DNA from: Boesenbergia rotunda
Lineage: Eukaryota; Streptophyta; Magnoliopsida; Zingiberales; Zingiberaceae
Length of the DNA stretch: 64,000 nt
Assembly: GCA_024364735.1 (NCBI GenBank)
Contig: JAGFNQ010004005.1
Location: 330,176-394,175 of the forward strand
Direction of reading: 5' to 3'
Position 1 is the stretch's first letter. The number at the start of each line of letters is the position of its first letter. Below the pieces are notes generated by a model, which worked only from the letters and a program-made list of their open reading frames with translations, was not told the DNA's origin and ran no database searches. A program made the translations under genes and the position numbers. This document shows positions 1 through 11,699 of the stretch, piece after piece.

Positions 1-274
1 GTTGAATTTCATGCTAGGAAATGTATAATAAGGCATAATGAGTCAAATACTATCATATTTGAAGGGTTTAGAGTGACAAATTTATATTATCTTGATCTTA
101 CTTATGCTACTAACAATGTTGCTAAGTGTCTCATGTCCAAAGAAGAAGAAGGATGGTTGTGACACCGGAGACTTGGACATGTCAACATGAGGAGCATAGC
201 AAGAGTTGGTGAAGGGGCTACCAATGATCAAGTACGAGAAGACCAAGTTGTGTGATGCATGCCAAGAGGGTAAG
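1..274 (+). pseudogene. copia family-X pol fragment (GAG-pre-integrase), copy X0
   Basis: This stretch aligns almost base for base with 7900-8186 of the larger family-X element and covers the GAG-pre-integrase (HHCC zinc-binding) part of copia pol. A TGG-to-TGA change near 160 (the GWLWHQR block reads GWL-stop) and an 11-12 base deletion near 206 show it is dead. It stops exactly where gypsy element G1 begins, after GGGTAAG. The bases following that point in the intact copy (CAATCAAAAGC) are not recovered on the far side of G1. It is therefore a separate copy from X1 or the product of a rearrangement or assembly join. Confidence 0.85.
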
Positions 275-1036
275 TGATGGAGACAAAGGAATTGAACAAG
301 TTGCCCAACAAGCTAACGATACGGATCATGCTCAACCCATTCTTGAAGATGTTGATGATCCATTATGCATCAAAGGAGGCCCAATTACAAGGGCTAAGGC
401 TAAAAAGATGAAAGAAGCACTTAATGTGCTAATTGAAGATGTGAAGGCCAAAGCTACCATTGAAGAAGGTTTGACCAAGAGCAAGTCATATGGCTTAATC
501 AACCTAATTCAAGCCTTAGATGAGCTTAACTAGTCTCCTTAGTCTCTTCTCTATGTAAAAAGGATATGTTAATTTTGTGGGTTCAATTTAGGCTCAATTT
601 CTAGCTTTATTTGGGTTGTAATGGTGCCAAGAGCTCAATAGGCCTATGTAGTCTATATAGGCCTCTACTAAATGGGCTTCCTTTTGGCCTTTTAGGGTTT
701 TTAGGTCACCCTATAGCTATAAATATAGGGGGTGGCGACCACAACATGCAACTTTTGGCTTATTCAATCTACTACATGGTGAGGCTCTCACTTGTTGGTT
801 CTTTATTGAACTAGAACTTATCAAGGCATCCCCTTGTGGCGTTCAAGACTTATCAACCTCCATCCCAAGGTTGTGGCGTCTATCTTCTTCTTCTTCTATA
901 CCAAGGTTCGTGCTTCCTTAAGCATTGGGTCAAGGTTTCTTTCTTCTATTCCCCATCTTTTCGATTTAGACTATCTTTCCCTCATTCTTCCATTTATTGT
1001 GTGTTCTTGAGACTTATTCTCTTTGGGTTCGCATCA
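275..1036 (+). repeat. 5' LTR of gypsy element G1
   Basis: It starts TGATGGAG directly after the copia scrap and ends GCATCA two bases before the primer-binding site, giving inverted termini TGATG/CATCA. The first 502 bases match 5511-6012. A likely TATA box (CTATAAATAT) lies at about 718-727. An open frame inside it (to 533) is the LTR copy of the C-terminal tail of G1 pol, not a separate gene. Confidence 0.9.
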
Positions 1037-1038
1037 TT

Positions 1039-1050
1039 TGGTATCAGAGC
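1039..1050 (+). other. primer-binding site of G1 (initiator tRNA-Met type)
   Basis: TGGTATCAGAGC, the standard plant tRNA-Met complement, lies two bases after the LTR end and marks the start of minus-strand DNA synthesis. Confidence 0.9.
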
Positions 1051-1866
1051 CTTAGTTTTTCTAAATCGATTTGGTTATCTTTTTCTTTGTGTTCTTGAGT
1101 TTCTATCGTATTTTTGTTTCTTTTCTTTTGCTTAGCAAGCCTTACTTGCTTTGTTGCTCAAAAAAAAAAGAGGAGGAAAAAAAATTCGGCCAAAAAAAAA
1201 AGAGAAAGAAAAAAAAAGAAGCAAAGAAAGGAAGGAAGGAAGAAAAAAAAAGAAGAAGAAAAGTCAAAACAAAACAAAACAAAGCAAAAGAGGCTGGAAA
1301 AAAAAAGAAAAAAAAAGAAGGAAGTAGAGACTTTGTTTGCAAATTTATTTTCTCATTTCTTTTCAAGTATTCTCATTTCATTTCAAGTTAGCCTAGATTA
1401 AGTTCTGGCAACTTTCATTTCAGCTCTTATTTCAAGTATTCTCATTTAATTTCAAGTTATCCTAGATTCAATTCTGGCAGCCTAGATTAAGTTCTGGCAG
1501 TTTTCCTTTCAGCTCTTATTTCAAGTACTTTCATTTCCTTTAAGTTGCCTAGATTCAATTCTGGCAGCCTAGATTAAGTTCTGGCAACTTTTCATTCAGC
1601 TCTTTAATTCACGTTTTGCTATCTTTCATTTCCGCATTATCCTCAATTTTGCCTAGATTCAATTCTGGCAAATTTCCTTTCAGCACTTCAAGTTTTCAAT
1701 TCTGCAATTTGCACTTTTGTCTTTAATTCCTATCCTTTATCGTTACACCCTTGGGAATATTGATAGTCCACGAACGCTTACAAGGTATTTGCCTCAATTC
1801 TCAGTTCAAGTTCTTTAAAGAGCTAACATTCGTGAGTTAGAGTGTTTGAGTGAAACAGGTTGTTCA
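1051..1866 (+). other. G1 leader: A-rich tract and TTCTGGCAG repeats
   Basis: This is the untranslated leader between primer site and gag. Positions 1155-1325 are strongly A-rich on the plus strand and give Lys-rich or Phe-rich spurious frames. Positions 1375-1690 hold imperfect tandem copies of a unit of about 60-90 bp built around CCTAGATTAAGTTCTGGCAG and CAGCTCTTATTTCAAGTA. No gene is seen. Confidence 0.75.
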
Positions 1867-3183
1867 ATGGCGACAAGTGGAGAAGAAGCAAGACCTAGAG
1901 AATCCCTTGATCAACGTGCTTTGAGACAACACTTGGAACGCATGGAAATCCGTTTTAGTCAGATTATGGACAGATTAGAAAAACAAGATGCTGTAATTGC
2001 AAGATTGCGACCTAGCCAAGTTGGTAGAGTTCCTTCGCGAAGTGCTAGACCATATAACCGTGGTGACCATGATGATGATGATGATGGCGTATCTGAGGAC
2101 ATTGATGATAGAGCTTCAAGTGGCAGATCGGATCATGCTCGAGTTGGTGGTAGAAGAGGAAGGATGAATGATCATGTGGATAGAAACTTGGGAAATATCA
2201 AGATGAAGATTCCTTCATTTCAAGGCAAAAGTGATCCTGAAGCCTATTTGGAGTGGGAAAAGAAAGTGGAATTAGTATTTGATTGTCACAACTATTCTGA
2301 AGAAAAGAAGGTAAAACTCGCTGCCGTTGAATTTGTGGATTATGTAATTATTTGGTGGGATCAAATCATTCTAAGCAGGAGAAGAAACAAAGAGAGACCC
2401 GTTGGCAGTTGGGAGGAGATGAAGACTATTATGAGAAAGAAATTCATTCCAACACATTATTATCGGGATTTGTATCAACGGTTACAAAGTCTCACACAAG
2501 GATCCAAGACTGTGGAAGAATACCACAAAGAGATGGAAATTGCAATGATTCGAGCCAATGTGGAGGAGGATCGAGAAGCAACCATGGCACGATTTTTACA
2601 AGGGTTAAATCAAGAAATTGCAAATGTAGTGGAGTTGCAACATTATGTGGAGCTTGAAGACATGGTGCATATGTCCATGAAAGTTGAAAGACAACTCAAA
2701 AGGAAGGGGTCAAACAAGCATGGGGGGCAAAGTTCTCATTCGTCAACTTGGAAATCTAGTTGGAACAAAAGAGATGATAAAGTTGAATCAAAGAAAAAGC
2801 TCGATTTTTCAAAGAATAAAGATGCAAGCTCTCCATTGGTCAAGGGAAAGGAACCCCTCCAACCTTCAAGAAATAGAGATATTAAATGCTTTAAGTGCTT
2901 GGGAAGGGGACATATCGCATCACAATACCCAAACAAAAGAATTATGATTTTGAAAGATAATGGTGATATCGAAACCGAAAGTGAGTCCGAAGATGAGAGT
3001 GTCTTGCCCGCATTATTGGAAAGTGATGAAGAGTATCCCGTTGAAGGTGAAGCCCTTATCACTAGGCATGCTCTAAATGTGCAAGTGAAAGAAGATAATG
3101 AAGAACAACGAGACAACATATTTCATACCCGTTGCCACATCAAAGACAAGGTATGTAGTATGATTATAGATGGGGGAAGTTGA
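1867..3183 (+). pseudogene. gag: G1 gag with start of protease
   Basis: The ATG at 1867 is preferred over in-frame TTG codons upstream. The protein has a charged N-terminus with a His-Asp run, then a retrotransposon gag domain (from about 2200; YLEWEKKVELVF ... MRKKFIPTHYYRDLY ... VEEYHKEME), then a Lys/Ser-rich linker. A zinc knuckle follows at about 2887-2928, but its last Cys is Tyr (CFKC...GH...QYP), so the CCHC motif is damaged. The frame runs into the aspartic protease active site, DGGS, and stops at TGA 3181-3183, immediately after the Ser. The next codons (TNVAS) continue the protease, so the stop is a lesion (most simply TGT to TGA) in a single gag-pol frame. Confidence 0.85.
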
Positions 3184-5769
3184 ACTAATGTTGCTAGTAC
3201 TATTTTGGTTGAAAAATTATGTTTACCTACCACTAAGCACCCTAGACCTTATAAACTACAATGGTTGAATGATTGCGGGGAAGTCAAGGTCAACAAGCAA
3301 GTGTTGGTTTCATTTTCCATTGGTAGATATCATGATGAGATACTTTGTGATGTAGTGCCAATGCATGCAAGTCATTTACTTTTAGGTAGACCATGGCAAT
3401 TTGATAGGAAGGTCATGCATGATGGGTTTAAAAATAAGTATTCTTTTATGATGTATGGTAAACATGTAACTCTTGTACCATTGACTCCTAAGCAAGTATA
3501 TGAAGATCAATTGAGGATCAAAAATGAGAGTGAAAAAAGAAAAGAGTGTGAGAAAAAAGAAAATGAGAAAAAGAAAAAGAATGGAAAAGAAAAAGAGTGT
3601 GAAAAAAGAAAAGGTGAGGATGAGATGAGTGGAAAAAAGAATGAAAGAGGAAAGAAAATTCAAGAGCAAGAGAGTAAAAAAGGGAGCTTTTATGCAAAAG
3701 AAAGAGAGGTTAAGAGAGCGTTTTATGCTTCACAGCCAATAATTGTACTTTTGTACAAGGAGGCCGAATTTAACACTAACGATCTTAACCCTACTTTGCC
3801 TAGTGTTGTTAAATCTCTTTTGCAGGAATTTGATGATGTATTTCCTGATGAGGTTCCTGATGGACTGCCACCACTTAGAGGAATAGAGCACCAAATTGAT
3901 TTCATCCCTGGAGCCGCCATTCCTAATCGGCCAGCCTATAGGTGTAACCCTGCCGAGATAAAAGAACTTCAAAGGCAAGTTGAAGAGTTGATGAAAAAAG
4001 GGTACGTCCGAGAAAGTTTGAGTCCATGTGTTGTCCCCGTTTTGCTAGTACCAAAGAAGGATGGAACTTGGAGAATGTGCGTTGATTGTAGAGCTATCAA
4101 CAAGATCACGGTAAAGTATCGTCATCCTATTCCTAGATTAGATGATATGCTAGATGAACTACATGGCTCTTGCATTTTCTCTAAACTTGATTTGGAAAAT
4201 ACTGTTGCAGATGATTTATCTCGAAGGTATACCTTGCTCTCTACTTTGAACACTAAGTTGTTAGGATTTGAATACATTAAAGATCTATATTTTAAAGATC
4301 CCGACTTTGGAAATGTATTTGAAGTTTGTGAGCATGCTGCATTTGGGAAGTTTTATAGGCATGAGGGATTTCTATTTCGAATTAATAGGTTATGTGTGCC
4401 TAACTGTTCATTGCGGGAATTATTAGTCCAAGAAGCCCATGGTGGGGGGCTAATGGGACATTTTGGAGTCAGAAAAACACTAGATATTTTGTTGGAACAT
4501 TTCTTTTGGCCACATATGAAAGGAGATGTTGTAAAATTTTGTGAGAAGTGTATCACATGTAGGCAAGCCAAATCTAAATCTTTACCACATGGGTTGTATA
4601 CACCTCTACCAATTCCTAGTGAACCTTGGGTTGATATTTCTATGGATTTTATTGTAGGTTTACCAAGATCAAAACGAGGTATGGATTCTATTTTTGTGGT
4701 CGTAGATAGATTTTCCAAAATGGCTCATTTTATTCCTTGTAGGAAAATAGATGATGCTAACCATATTGCTGATCTCTTTTTTAAGGACATTGTACGACTT
4801 CACGGAGTGCCTAAAAGTATAGTTTCAGATCGTGATGCAAAGTTTCTAAGCTACTTTTGGAAGACACTATGGGGCAAGTTGGGAACAATGTTGTTGTTTT
4901 CTACAACGTGTCATCCACAAATAGATGGACAAACTAAGGTAGTAAATCCAACCTTAGCTACTTTATTAAGAGCTATCATTCAAAAGAATTTAAAAGGTTG
5001 GGAAGATTGTTTACCACATGTTGAATTTGCATATAATAGATCTATACATTCTGCTACTAGGCGTTCACCTTTTGAAGTGGAATATGGTTTCAATCCGCTA
5101 ACTCCTTTGGATTTATCACCTTTGCCTATCTCTGAGCATGCAAGTTTGGATGGTACAAAGAAAGCTGAATTTGTGAGGCAAATGCACGAGAAAGTAAGGA
5201 TGCAAATTGAAAAGAAGACTGAACAATATGCTACGCAAGCCAACAAGGGACGAAAGAAAATAATCTTTGAACCCGGTGATTGGGTTTGGGTTCATATAAG
5301 AAAGGAGAGATTTCCTGCTAAACGTCGTACTAAGTTGCATCCGAGAGGAGATGGACCATTTCAAGTCGTGGCGCGAATCAATGATAATGCCTACAAGCTT
5401 GACTTGCCGGGTGAGTATAATGTGAGTTCCACATTTAATGTTTCTGATCTCTCTCCCTTTGATGTAGGTAATCAAGATTCGAGGACGAATCCTTTTGAGG
5501 AGAGGGGGAATGATGGAGACAAAGGAATTGAACAAGTTGCCCAACAAGCTAACGATACGGATCATGCTCAACCCATTCTTGAAGATGTTGATGATCCATT
5601 ATGCATCAAAGGAGACCCAATTACAAAGGCTAAGGCTAAAAAGATGAAAGAAGCACTTAATGTGCTAATTGAAGATGTGAAGGCCAAAGCTACCATTGAA
5701 GAAGGTTTGACCAAGAGCAAGTCATATGGCTTAATCAATCTAATTCAAGTCTTAGATGAGCTTAACTAG
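3184..5769 (+). pseudogene. pol: G1 pol: protease, RT stub, integrase (RT/RNase H deleted)
   Basis: It continues the gag frame after the stop. Protease ends near LLLGRPW (about 3379-3399), followed by a long Lys/Glu linker (3520-3700). RT begins at about 3940 and is normal through GTWRMCVDCRAINKIT and IFSKLDL (4197). It then jumps in frame to NTVADDLSRRY, which is RNase H end sequence, so YxDD and RNase H are absent. Integrase follows: HHCC finger (about 4435-4560), first catalytic Asp in WVDISMDF (about 4630), second in SDRDAKF (about 4828). The position expected to be the catalytic Glu (GQTEVVN in relatives) is Lys, AAG at 4936-4938. The last 86 codons lie inside the 3' LTR, and no chromodomain is visible. 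Confidence 0.85.
5497..5510 (+). other. polypurine tract of G1
   Basis: GAGGAGAGGGGGAA lies directly before the 3' LTR start TGATGG and primes plus-strand synthesis. It overlaps the coding frame of pol. Confidence 0.85.
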
Positions 5770-6012
5770 TCTCCTTAGTCTCTTCTCTATGTAAGAAGGA
5801 TATGTTAATTTTGTAGGTTCAATTTAGGCTCAATTTCTAGCTTTATTTGGGTTGTAATGGTGCCAAGAACTCAATAGGCCTATGTAGTCTATATAGGCCT
5901 CTACTAAATGGGCTTCCTTTTGGCCTTTTAGGGTTTTTAGGTCACCCTATAGCTATAAATATAGGGGGTGGCGGCCACAACATGTAACTTTTGGCTTATT
6001 CAATCTACTACA
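5511..6012 (+). repeat. truncated 3' LTR of G1
   Basis: It matches 275-776 with about nine transitions. It ends at CTACTACA immediately before the N at 6013. The remaining 260 bp of the LTR (777-1036 in the 5' copy) are missing. Confidence 0.9.
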
Positions 6013-6013
6013 N
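6013..6013. other. single ambiguous base (N) at an element junction
   Basis: This is the only N in the window. It lies exactly where truncated G1 LTR sequence meets copia gag sequence, which suggests a contig join or an unresolved collapse rather than a random base-call failure. Confidence 0.8.
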
Positions 6014-7637
6014 GCACGACCACCTTCTTCGACGGGAACGACTTCGCTTACTGGAAAGGTAGGATGCAATACTATCTTATGAATGATATTGAAAACTGGA
6101 TAGTGTTGCAGATGGCTTCGAGGCGCCCGTCGATGAAAGAGGAGAACCAACACCGATGAGATCTGGTCAAGGAGGTGATGAAGAGGGCGCAATCCAATGC
6201 CAAGGCCACCACCACACTGCAAGTGCGGGCTCTCGAAGGAGCAACTGAACAAGGTGGGGCCGTTCAAGAGCGCCAAGGAACTATGGGACAAGTTGGTGGA
6301 ATTGAACGAGGGGTCAAACGAGTCCAGAAGAGCAAAGAAGGACTTGCTCGTGGCCCAACTCCAATCCTTATCCATGAAGAGCAACGAGACTGTCAGCCAG
6401 CTACATGGAAGGGTGAAGGAGGTAATCAATGAGCTCCATGTGATTGGAGAAAAGATCGAAACCGGGATATTGTCAAGTCTGTTCTACAAGCCTTCCCAAA
6501 GAACCACCTTGTGGGCATCCATGGTTGATGCATACAAGATATCGAGGGATTTGTTAATTGGTAAATTAGATGACCTTTTCTGTGAATTTAAGCTACACGA
6601 GCAAGCTAATGTCTCGGCCAAAGAAAAGTGTATTGCCTTTGTTGCAGAAAAGGAGAAGAAGAAAAGGAAGGAGAAGAAGAAAGTGATCTACTCCTCATCA
6701 TCAGACTCAGAAGAATCCAGTGCCTCCTTGGATAGCAATCAAGAGGCGTTCATGGTAAGAAAATTTCGTAGAGCTTTTAAAAGTTTGTCTAACAAGTCCT
6801 ATGCTAGGAAAGGGTCCAAAGGTAAGGGTAAGACCAAGGACATCATATGTTACAACTGCCATCAAGAGGGACACATGAAGAACGAGTGCCCCCAATTGAA
6901 GAAAAGAGATGACAAGAAGGAGGAGAAGAAGAAAGGGACAAGAAGAAGTCAAAAGGAAAGGAGAAGGGTGCCACTAACCTAAAGGCGACATGGGATGATC
7001 CATCATCCTCAGAGGAAGAAGAAGAGCAAGTCTCCCACTTTGCTCTTATGGCACAAGACCACTCAGATTCATCAGATGATGAACGAAGCTCAACTAATGA
7101 AGATGAGAGCTCCTCCACTTCATCATCAGAGTCAGAAGCTTCGGTAAGTGAGGTATACCACTTACCCTCCTCTACTTTAGTAAAGATAATTTCTAGCACT
7201 AACATGGACTTAGCTAAGGCTAGAAGTAAAATTAAGGATCTAAAAGAAGAAATTGTCATGCTTATAGTAGAATCTACTAAACTTAAAGAATTGCATGCTA
7301 GTTCTACTCACATGCTTTACATGCTGAAACTGAAAATAGGGAACTAAGGAAACAGGTAGATGACCTTACGAAGGCCCTTAGGAAATTTCAAGTAGGATCT
7401 AGTAACCTAGATATGATCATCAACAGTCAAAGGGCTGTGTATAACAAGGCCGGCTTAGGATATAGGTCTAGGACAAAGGAGGTAGCCTTTGTCTCACTTA
7501 CCGGTAGGATTGGTGCATCTAGGAGACTAGGGGCTAGGGGAACCACAAAGAAGGCATGGGTACCTAAGAGATTTCTAAATGATGCTTATGGATCAAAGAT
7601 ATGGGTACCAAAAGAGTATGTTTTCCATGTTGTTTAG
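6014..7637 (+). pseudogene. gag: X1 gag (UBN2, CCHC), broken
   Basis: It starts inside the gag N-terminal block (FFDGNDFAYWKGRMQYYL). A TGA at 6157-6159 is followed by an extra base near 6225 that shifts frame. The UBN2-type gag core then runs to about 6650 (GPFKSAKELWDKLVELNEG; TTLWASMVDAYKISRDL). A Lys-rich linker leads to a good zinc knuckle, CYNCHQEGHMKNEC (about 6849-6890). Further frameshifts lie at about 6930-6980 and near 7320. The acidic Ser/Glu stretch (6982-7160) and the coiled-coil tail end in the YNKAGLGYRSR and WVPK motifs. The frame closes at TAG 7635-7637, directly in frame with pol, so this may be one lost CAG codon in an original gag-pol fusion. Confidence 0.85.
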
Positions 7638-10600
7638 GTAAAGGTGAAGGAGGCCTCAACTATGTGGATAGTAGATAGTGGATGCTCAAGACACATGACC
7701 GGGGATGTGAGCAAATTCACCACTATTAGCTACTTAAGAGAAGGGACGACCTCCTTTGGGAATAGTGGAAAGTTGAAAATCATTGGTAGGGGCACAATTG
7801 AGGTATCTTCCACCATTTCTATACATAAGGTACTTCTAATCAAAGATATGAAGTTCAATTTATTAAGTGTGAGTCAATTATGTGATACCGGTTTTAGAGT
7901 TGAATTTCATGCTAGGAAATGTATAATAAGGCATAATGAATCAAATACTATCATATTAGAAGGGTTTAGAGAGGCAAATTTATATTATCTTGATCTTACT
8001 TATGCTACTAACAATGTTGCTAAGTGTTTCATGTCCAAAGAAGAAGAAGGATGGTTGTGGCACCAGAGACTTGGACATGTCAACATGAGGAGCATTGCAA
8101 GAGTGGCCAAGGAAGAGTTGGTGAAGGGGCTACCAATGATCAAGTACGAGAAGACCAAGTTGTGTGATGCATGCCAAGAGGGTAAGCAATCAAAAGCATC
8201 ACACAAAGGTAAAACCCTAACCACTACTTCTTTACCTTTAGAGCTTTTGCATATAGATCTTTTTGATTGCCATAGTACTCCCTCACTTGTGGGGAGCAAA
8301 TATTGTCTAGTCATAGTAGATGATTTTTCTAGGTTTATATGAGTTTATTTTTTGAAACATAAGGATGATACCCTAGAGATCTTTATCGGATTTAGTAAGG
8401 GTAGAAAATGAAAACCATACCAAAATAAACCGAATTAGGAGTGACCACGGTGGAGAGTTCCAAAATGCAAGTTTCACACAATTTTGTGTTGAAAATGGAT
8501 ACAAGCATGAATTCTCATGCCCAAGGACTCCTCAACAAAATGGGGTAGTTGAGAGAAGGAACCGATCCCTACAAGAAGCTGCTAGGACTATGCTTAATGC
8601 ACATTCCCTTCCTAGCTACTTTTGGGCCAAAGCGGTTAACACCGCTTGCTATATTCAAAACCGGGTGTTGGTACATAGGTTTCTAGGGAAAACACCCTTT
8701 GAATTGTGGAATGGAAGGGTACCTCAAGTCCACTATTTTAGGGTCTTTGGATGTAAAGTCTACATCTTAAATACCAAAGATGACCTAAGGAAATTTGAGT
8801 CAAAAGTCGATGAAGGAATTCTAGTAGGGTACTCATTGACTAGTAGGGGTTATAGAGTTTACAACAAGAGGACAAAAGTGATTGAAGAGTCCTTGAACGT
8901 TAAATTTGATGAAACAACTAGTACCTACCCTAGAAAAGCCTCAATTGATAAGGATATAGAAGAGGTCCAACCCTTTGCCCAAAGAATCCAATACCTACAT
9001 TTGGAGGGCAATGATCAAGGGGGAGTAAGAAGTACCCTAGAGGATGAGAAAGAAGGAGTAAATGAACCCATAACCTCTAGGCCCTTGAGACATCACCATG
9101 ATCACCCTATTGACCAAATAGTTGGTGATGTAACTCAAGGAGTAAGGACTAGGTCCTATTTTAGGGATCAAACTAGTCAAATAGCTCTAATCTCCCAATT
9201 AAAACCCAAGACCATTGATAAAGCATTGGGAGAGGCTGATTGGGTTTTAGCCATGCAAGAAGAGCTAAATCAATTTGAGAGAAGTGAAGTTTGGGAGTTG
9301 GTTCCTAGGCCTAATGATTGCACCATTGTAACCACAAGATGGGTCTTTAGGAACAAACTAGATGACCAAGGTAAAATCACTAGGAACAAGGCTAGATTGG
9401 TAACTAGAGGGTTTAACCAAGTTGAGGGACTAGATTATGATGAGACTTATGCCCCCGTAGCTAGGTTAGAATCTATTAGAATTCTACTAGCCTATGCCGC
9501 TCACATGAGTTTCACACTCCACCAAATGGATGTGAAGTCGGCATTTCTTAATGGGATCATTAAGGAAGAGGTATATGTAGAGAAACCCCTCGGGTTTGAG
9601 GACCCTAACTATCCAAGACACGTGTTCAAATTAAGAAAAGCCTTATATGGATTGAAACAAGCTCCCCGGGCTTGGTATGAAAGGCTTTCTTCATTTTTGG
9701 TGTCTAAGGGGTTTAGGAGAGGAACAATTGACCCTATATTGTTCCTAAAATCTAAGGACAAGGACATATTTGTTACCCAAGTCTATGTAGACGATATCAT
9801 TTTTGGGTCAACAAATAATGACTTCCTACAAGAATTCATCAAGTGTATGGAAGATGAATTTGAGATGAGTCTTGTAGGAGAGTTAACCTTCTTCTTAGGC
9901 CTTCAAGTCAAGGAAACTAATGAAGGTACACATGTCTTTCAAACAAAATATGCTAAGGAGATGTTAAAGAAATTTGGTTTAGAAAATGCTAATGTAGCAT
10001 CTACACCCATAGGAACCAATGTGAAAATGGATAGTGACATTGAAGGGAAAATGGTAGACTCTAAACAATATAGGAGCATGATTGGTAGCCTCCTATACTT
10101 AACTGCTAGTAGACCCGACATACTTTTTGCGGTAGGTATGTGTGCAAGGTACCAATCTTGTGCCAAAGAGTCCCATTTGGTTGTAGTTAAGAGGATCTTA
10201 AGGTATGTAAAAGGGACCCTCAATATCGGACTTTGGTATCCTAGAACTCCTAGTGTTGACCTAATTGGATACACCGACTCGGACTATGCGGGTTGCAAGT
10301 TAGATAGGAAGAGTACAAGTGGAGGGTGTCAATTCCTTGGGTCTTCCTTAGTTAGTTGGAGTAGTAGGAAACAACCATGCGTTGCCCTATCAACAACGGA
10401 GGCGGAATATGTGGCAATGGGTGGGTGTGTTTCCCAACTCCTTTGGGTCATGCACACCTGAGAGGATTATGAGTTGCATTACACCAAGGTCAAAGTCTTA
10501 TGTGATAATGTAAGCACAATCAACTTAACTAAAAATCCGGTTCACCATTCTAGGACAAAACATATTGAAGTGAAACATCACTTCATTAGAGATCATGTGG

Positions 10601-10731
10601 CAAGGGGAGCCATAGAATTACACTATGTTGAATCAAAGTCAAACCTAGCCGACATATTTACAAAGCCTCTTCTCGAATCGGAGTTTACATCCTTAAGAAG
10701 AGGCCTTGGAATGTGTTTTGTGGAAGTATAG
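7638..10731 (+). pseudogene. pol: X1 pol: protease, integrase, RT, RNase H, broken
   Basis: The copia-type order is clear. Aspartic protease (WIVDSGCSRHMTGD) begins at about 7662. GAG-pre-integrase (WLWHQRLGH ... CDACQEGK) spans about 8053-8185. Integrase Asp (LLHIDLFD) is near 8245, Asp (RSDHGGEF) near 8440 and Glu (GVVERRNRSLQE) near 8545. RT follows (WVFRNKLDDQGK; QMDVKSAFLNG; ALYGLKQAPRAWYERL), with an intact YVDD at 9784-9795. RNase H has TDSDYAGCKLDRKSTSGG, STTEAEY and LCDN. Lesions are TGA at 8340-8342, a frameshift near 8395 and TGA at 10459-10461. The frame ends at 10731 with GLGMCFVEV. Confidence 0.9.
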
Positions 10732-11699
10732 GGTGAACTTGGAGATATTAGCCTTGAAAAAGGGTGCTTGATCCATTAGGGTGATACATTTGGCTCACTT
10801 GTGCTTGTGGCACATTGTTGGACCATTAGAAGTATCAATATATGAAAACTAGACCAACTATGGGGAAGACAAGTGTTTAATCAATGGACACTTTGCCCAA
10901 AGATCATAGTTGGACATTTTAAACATTGGAAAACCATTTTATGTTGCACATACTTTGCCATGTTTTTAAAAGTCATATGATTGCAAAATTAGTCTCAAAG
11001 TTTGATATAAAATGTAGTGGTTTTCAAAACTTTTGAATTTTTATCAAAAGTCATGCATGTTTGAAATTTTATATGGTTTAATATTTTTCCCTGATAGAGT
11101 ATAACATTTCAAACATGTATGCAAAATTTTACAATTTTTGGAATTTTCTGGAATTTTCTAGGAGTTTCTGAAATTCGGCAGAAAAGCTGAATTAGGTTAC
11201 TGATAGCGTATCAGTCGACTGCCCCATGGGCAGTCGACTGGCATGTAAGTTTTCAGCCACTGTGAGAAATTTCAGAAATTGAAAATTCTCTCATTTGATG
11301 CCATGGGTTTTGGTTGCTTGAGGCAATCATTTTGATGGTATCAAAGGGGGAGAATGAGTGGTTTAAATTAGAATTTCAACTTGTAATGGATGGTTTAAGG
11401 TGTTCTTTCTAACTTAGAAATTGAATGATTAAAAATGGGGAGAAGACATGGATTAAGGGGGAGGTACCTCTTAGGTTCTGATATATCTTATATTTTTAAC
11501 ATATTGCTGTTGTTAAATGGAAACTTAACTTGGATTGTGATTAGAATTGAAAATGGGGGAAGACATAGGTTAAGGGGGAGGTTACCTCTTAGGGTTACTA
11601 TGTCTCATGCTTTTTCAATTGCTATCTGTTGCTATTGTTATTGTGGCTGTTATTTATCTCTAACTTAAGCATATTGCCACACATCAAAAAGGGGGAGAT
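10732..11699 (+). other. X1 3' untranslated region with multiple polypurine tracts
   Basis: This is non-coding. It contains a CAGTCGACTG-type palindrome pair (11208-11243) like those in the LTR. Three purine tracts resemble the terminal one: TCAAAGGGGGAGAATG (11341-11356), TTAAGGGGGAGG (about 11453-11464) and TTAAGGGGGAGG (about 11570-11581). The terminal tract AAAAAGGGGGAGAT is at 11686-11699, next to the LTR. Confidence 0.75.

Larger units (their letters stand above)
275..6012 (+). mobile_element. Ty3/gypsy LTR retrotransposon G1, internally deleted, 3' LTR truncated
   Basis: The order is 5' LTR (275-1036), tRNA-Met primer site, A-rich and repeat-bearing leader, gag, protease, truncated RT, integrase, polypurine tract and partial 3' LTR. 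The LTR has TGATG at its start and CATCA at its end. RT from just after the SKLDL block, the YxDD box and all RNase H are deleted, so the element cannot replicate alone. No chromodomain is visible. The pol reading frame runs 86 codons into the 3' LTR. By eye the two LTR copies differ at about nine positions over roughly 500 bp, all transitions. The target is a family-X copia fragment. The right TSD cannot be tested because the 3' LTR ends at the N. Confidence 0.9.

Noticed and set aside
611..814. 67-codon frame in the G1 LTR
   Set aside because: It lies around the LTR TATA box with no domain; repeated only as LTR sequence.
1071..1401. Lys-rich and Phe-rich open frames
   Set aside because: Produced by the A-rich leader tract of G1; no start context or domain.
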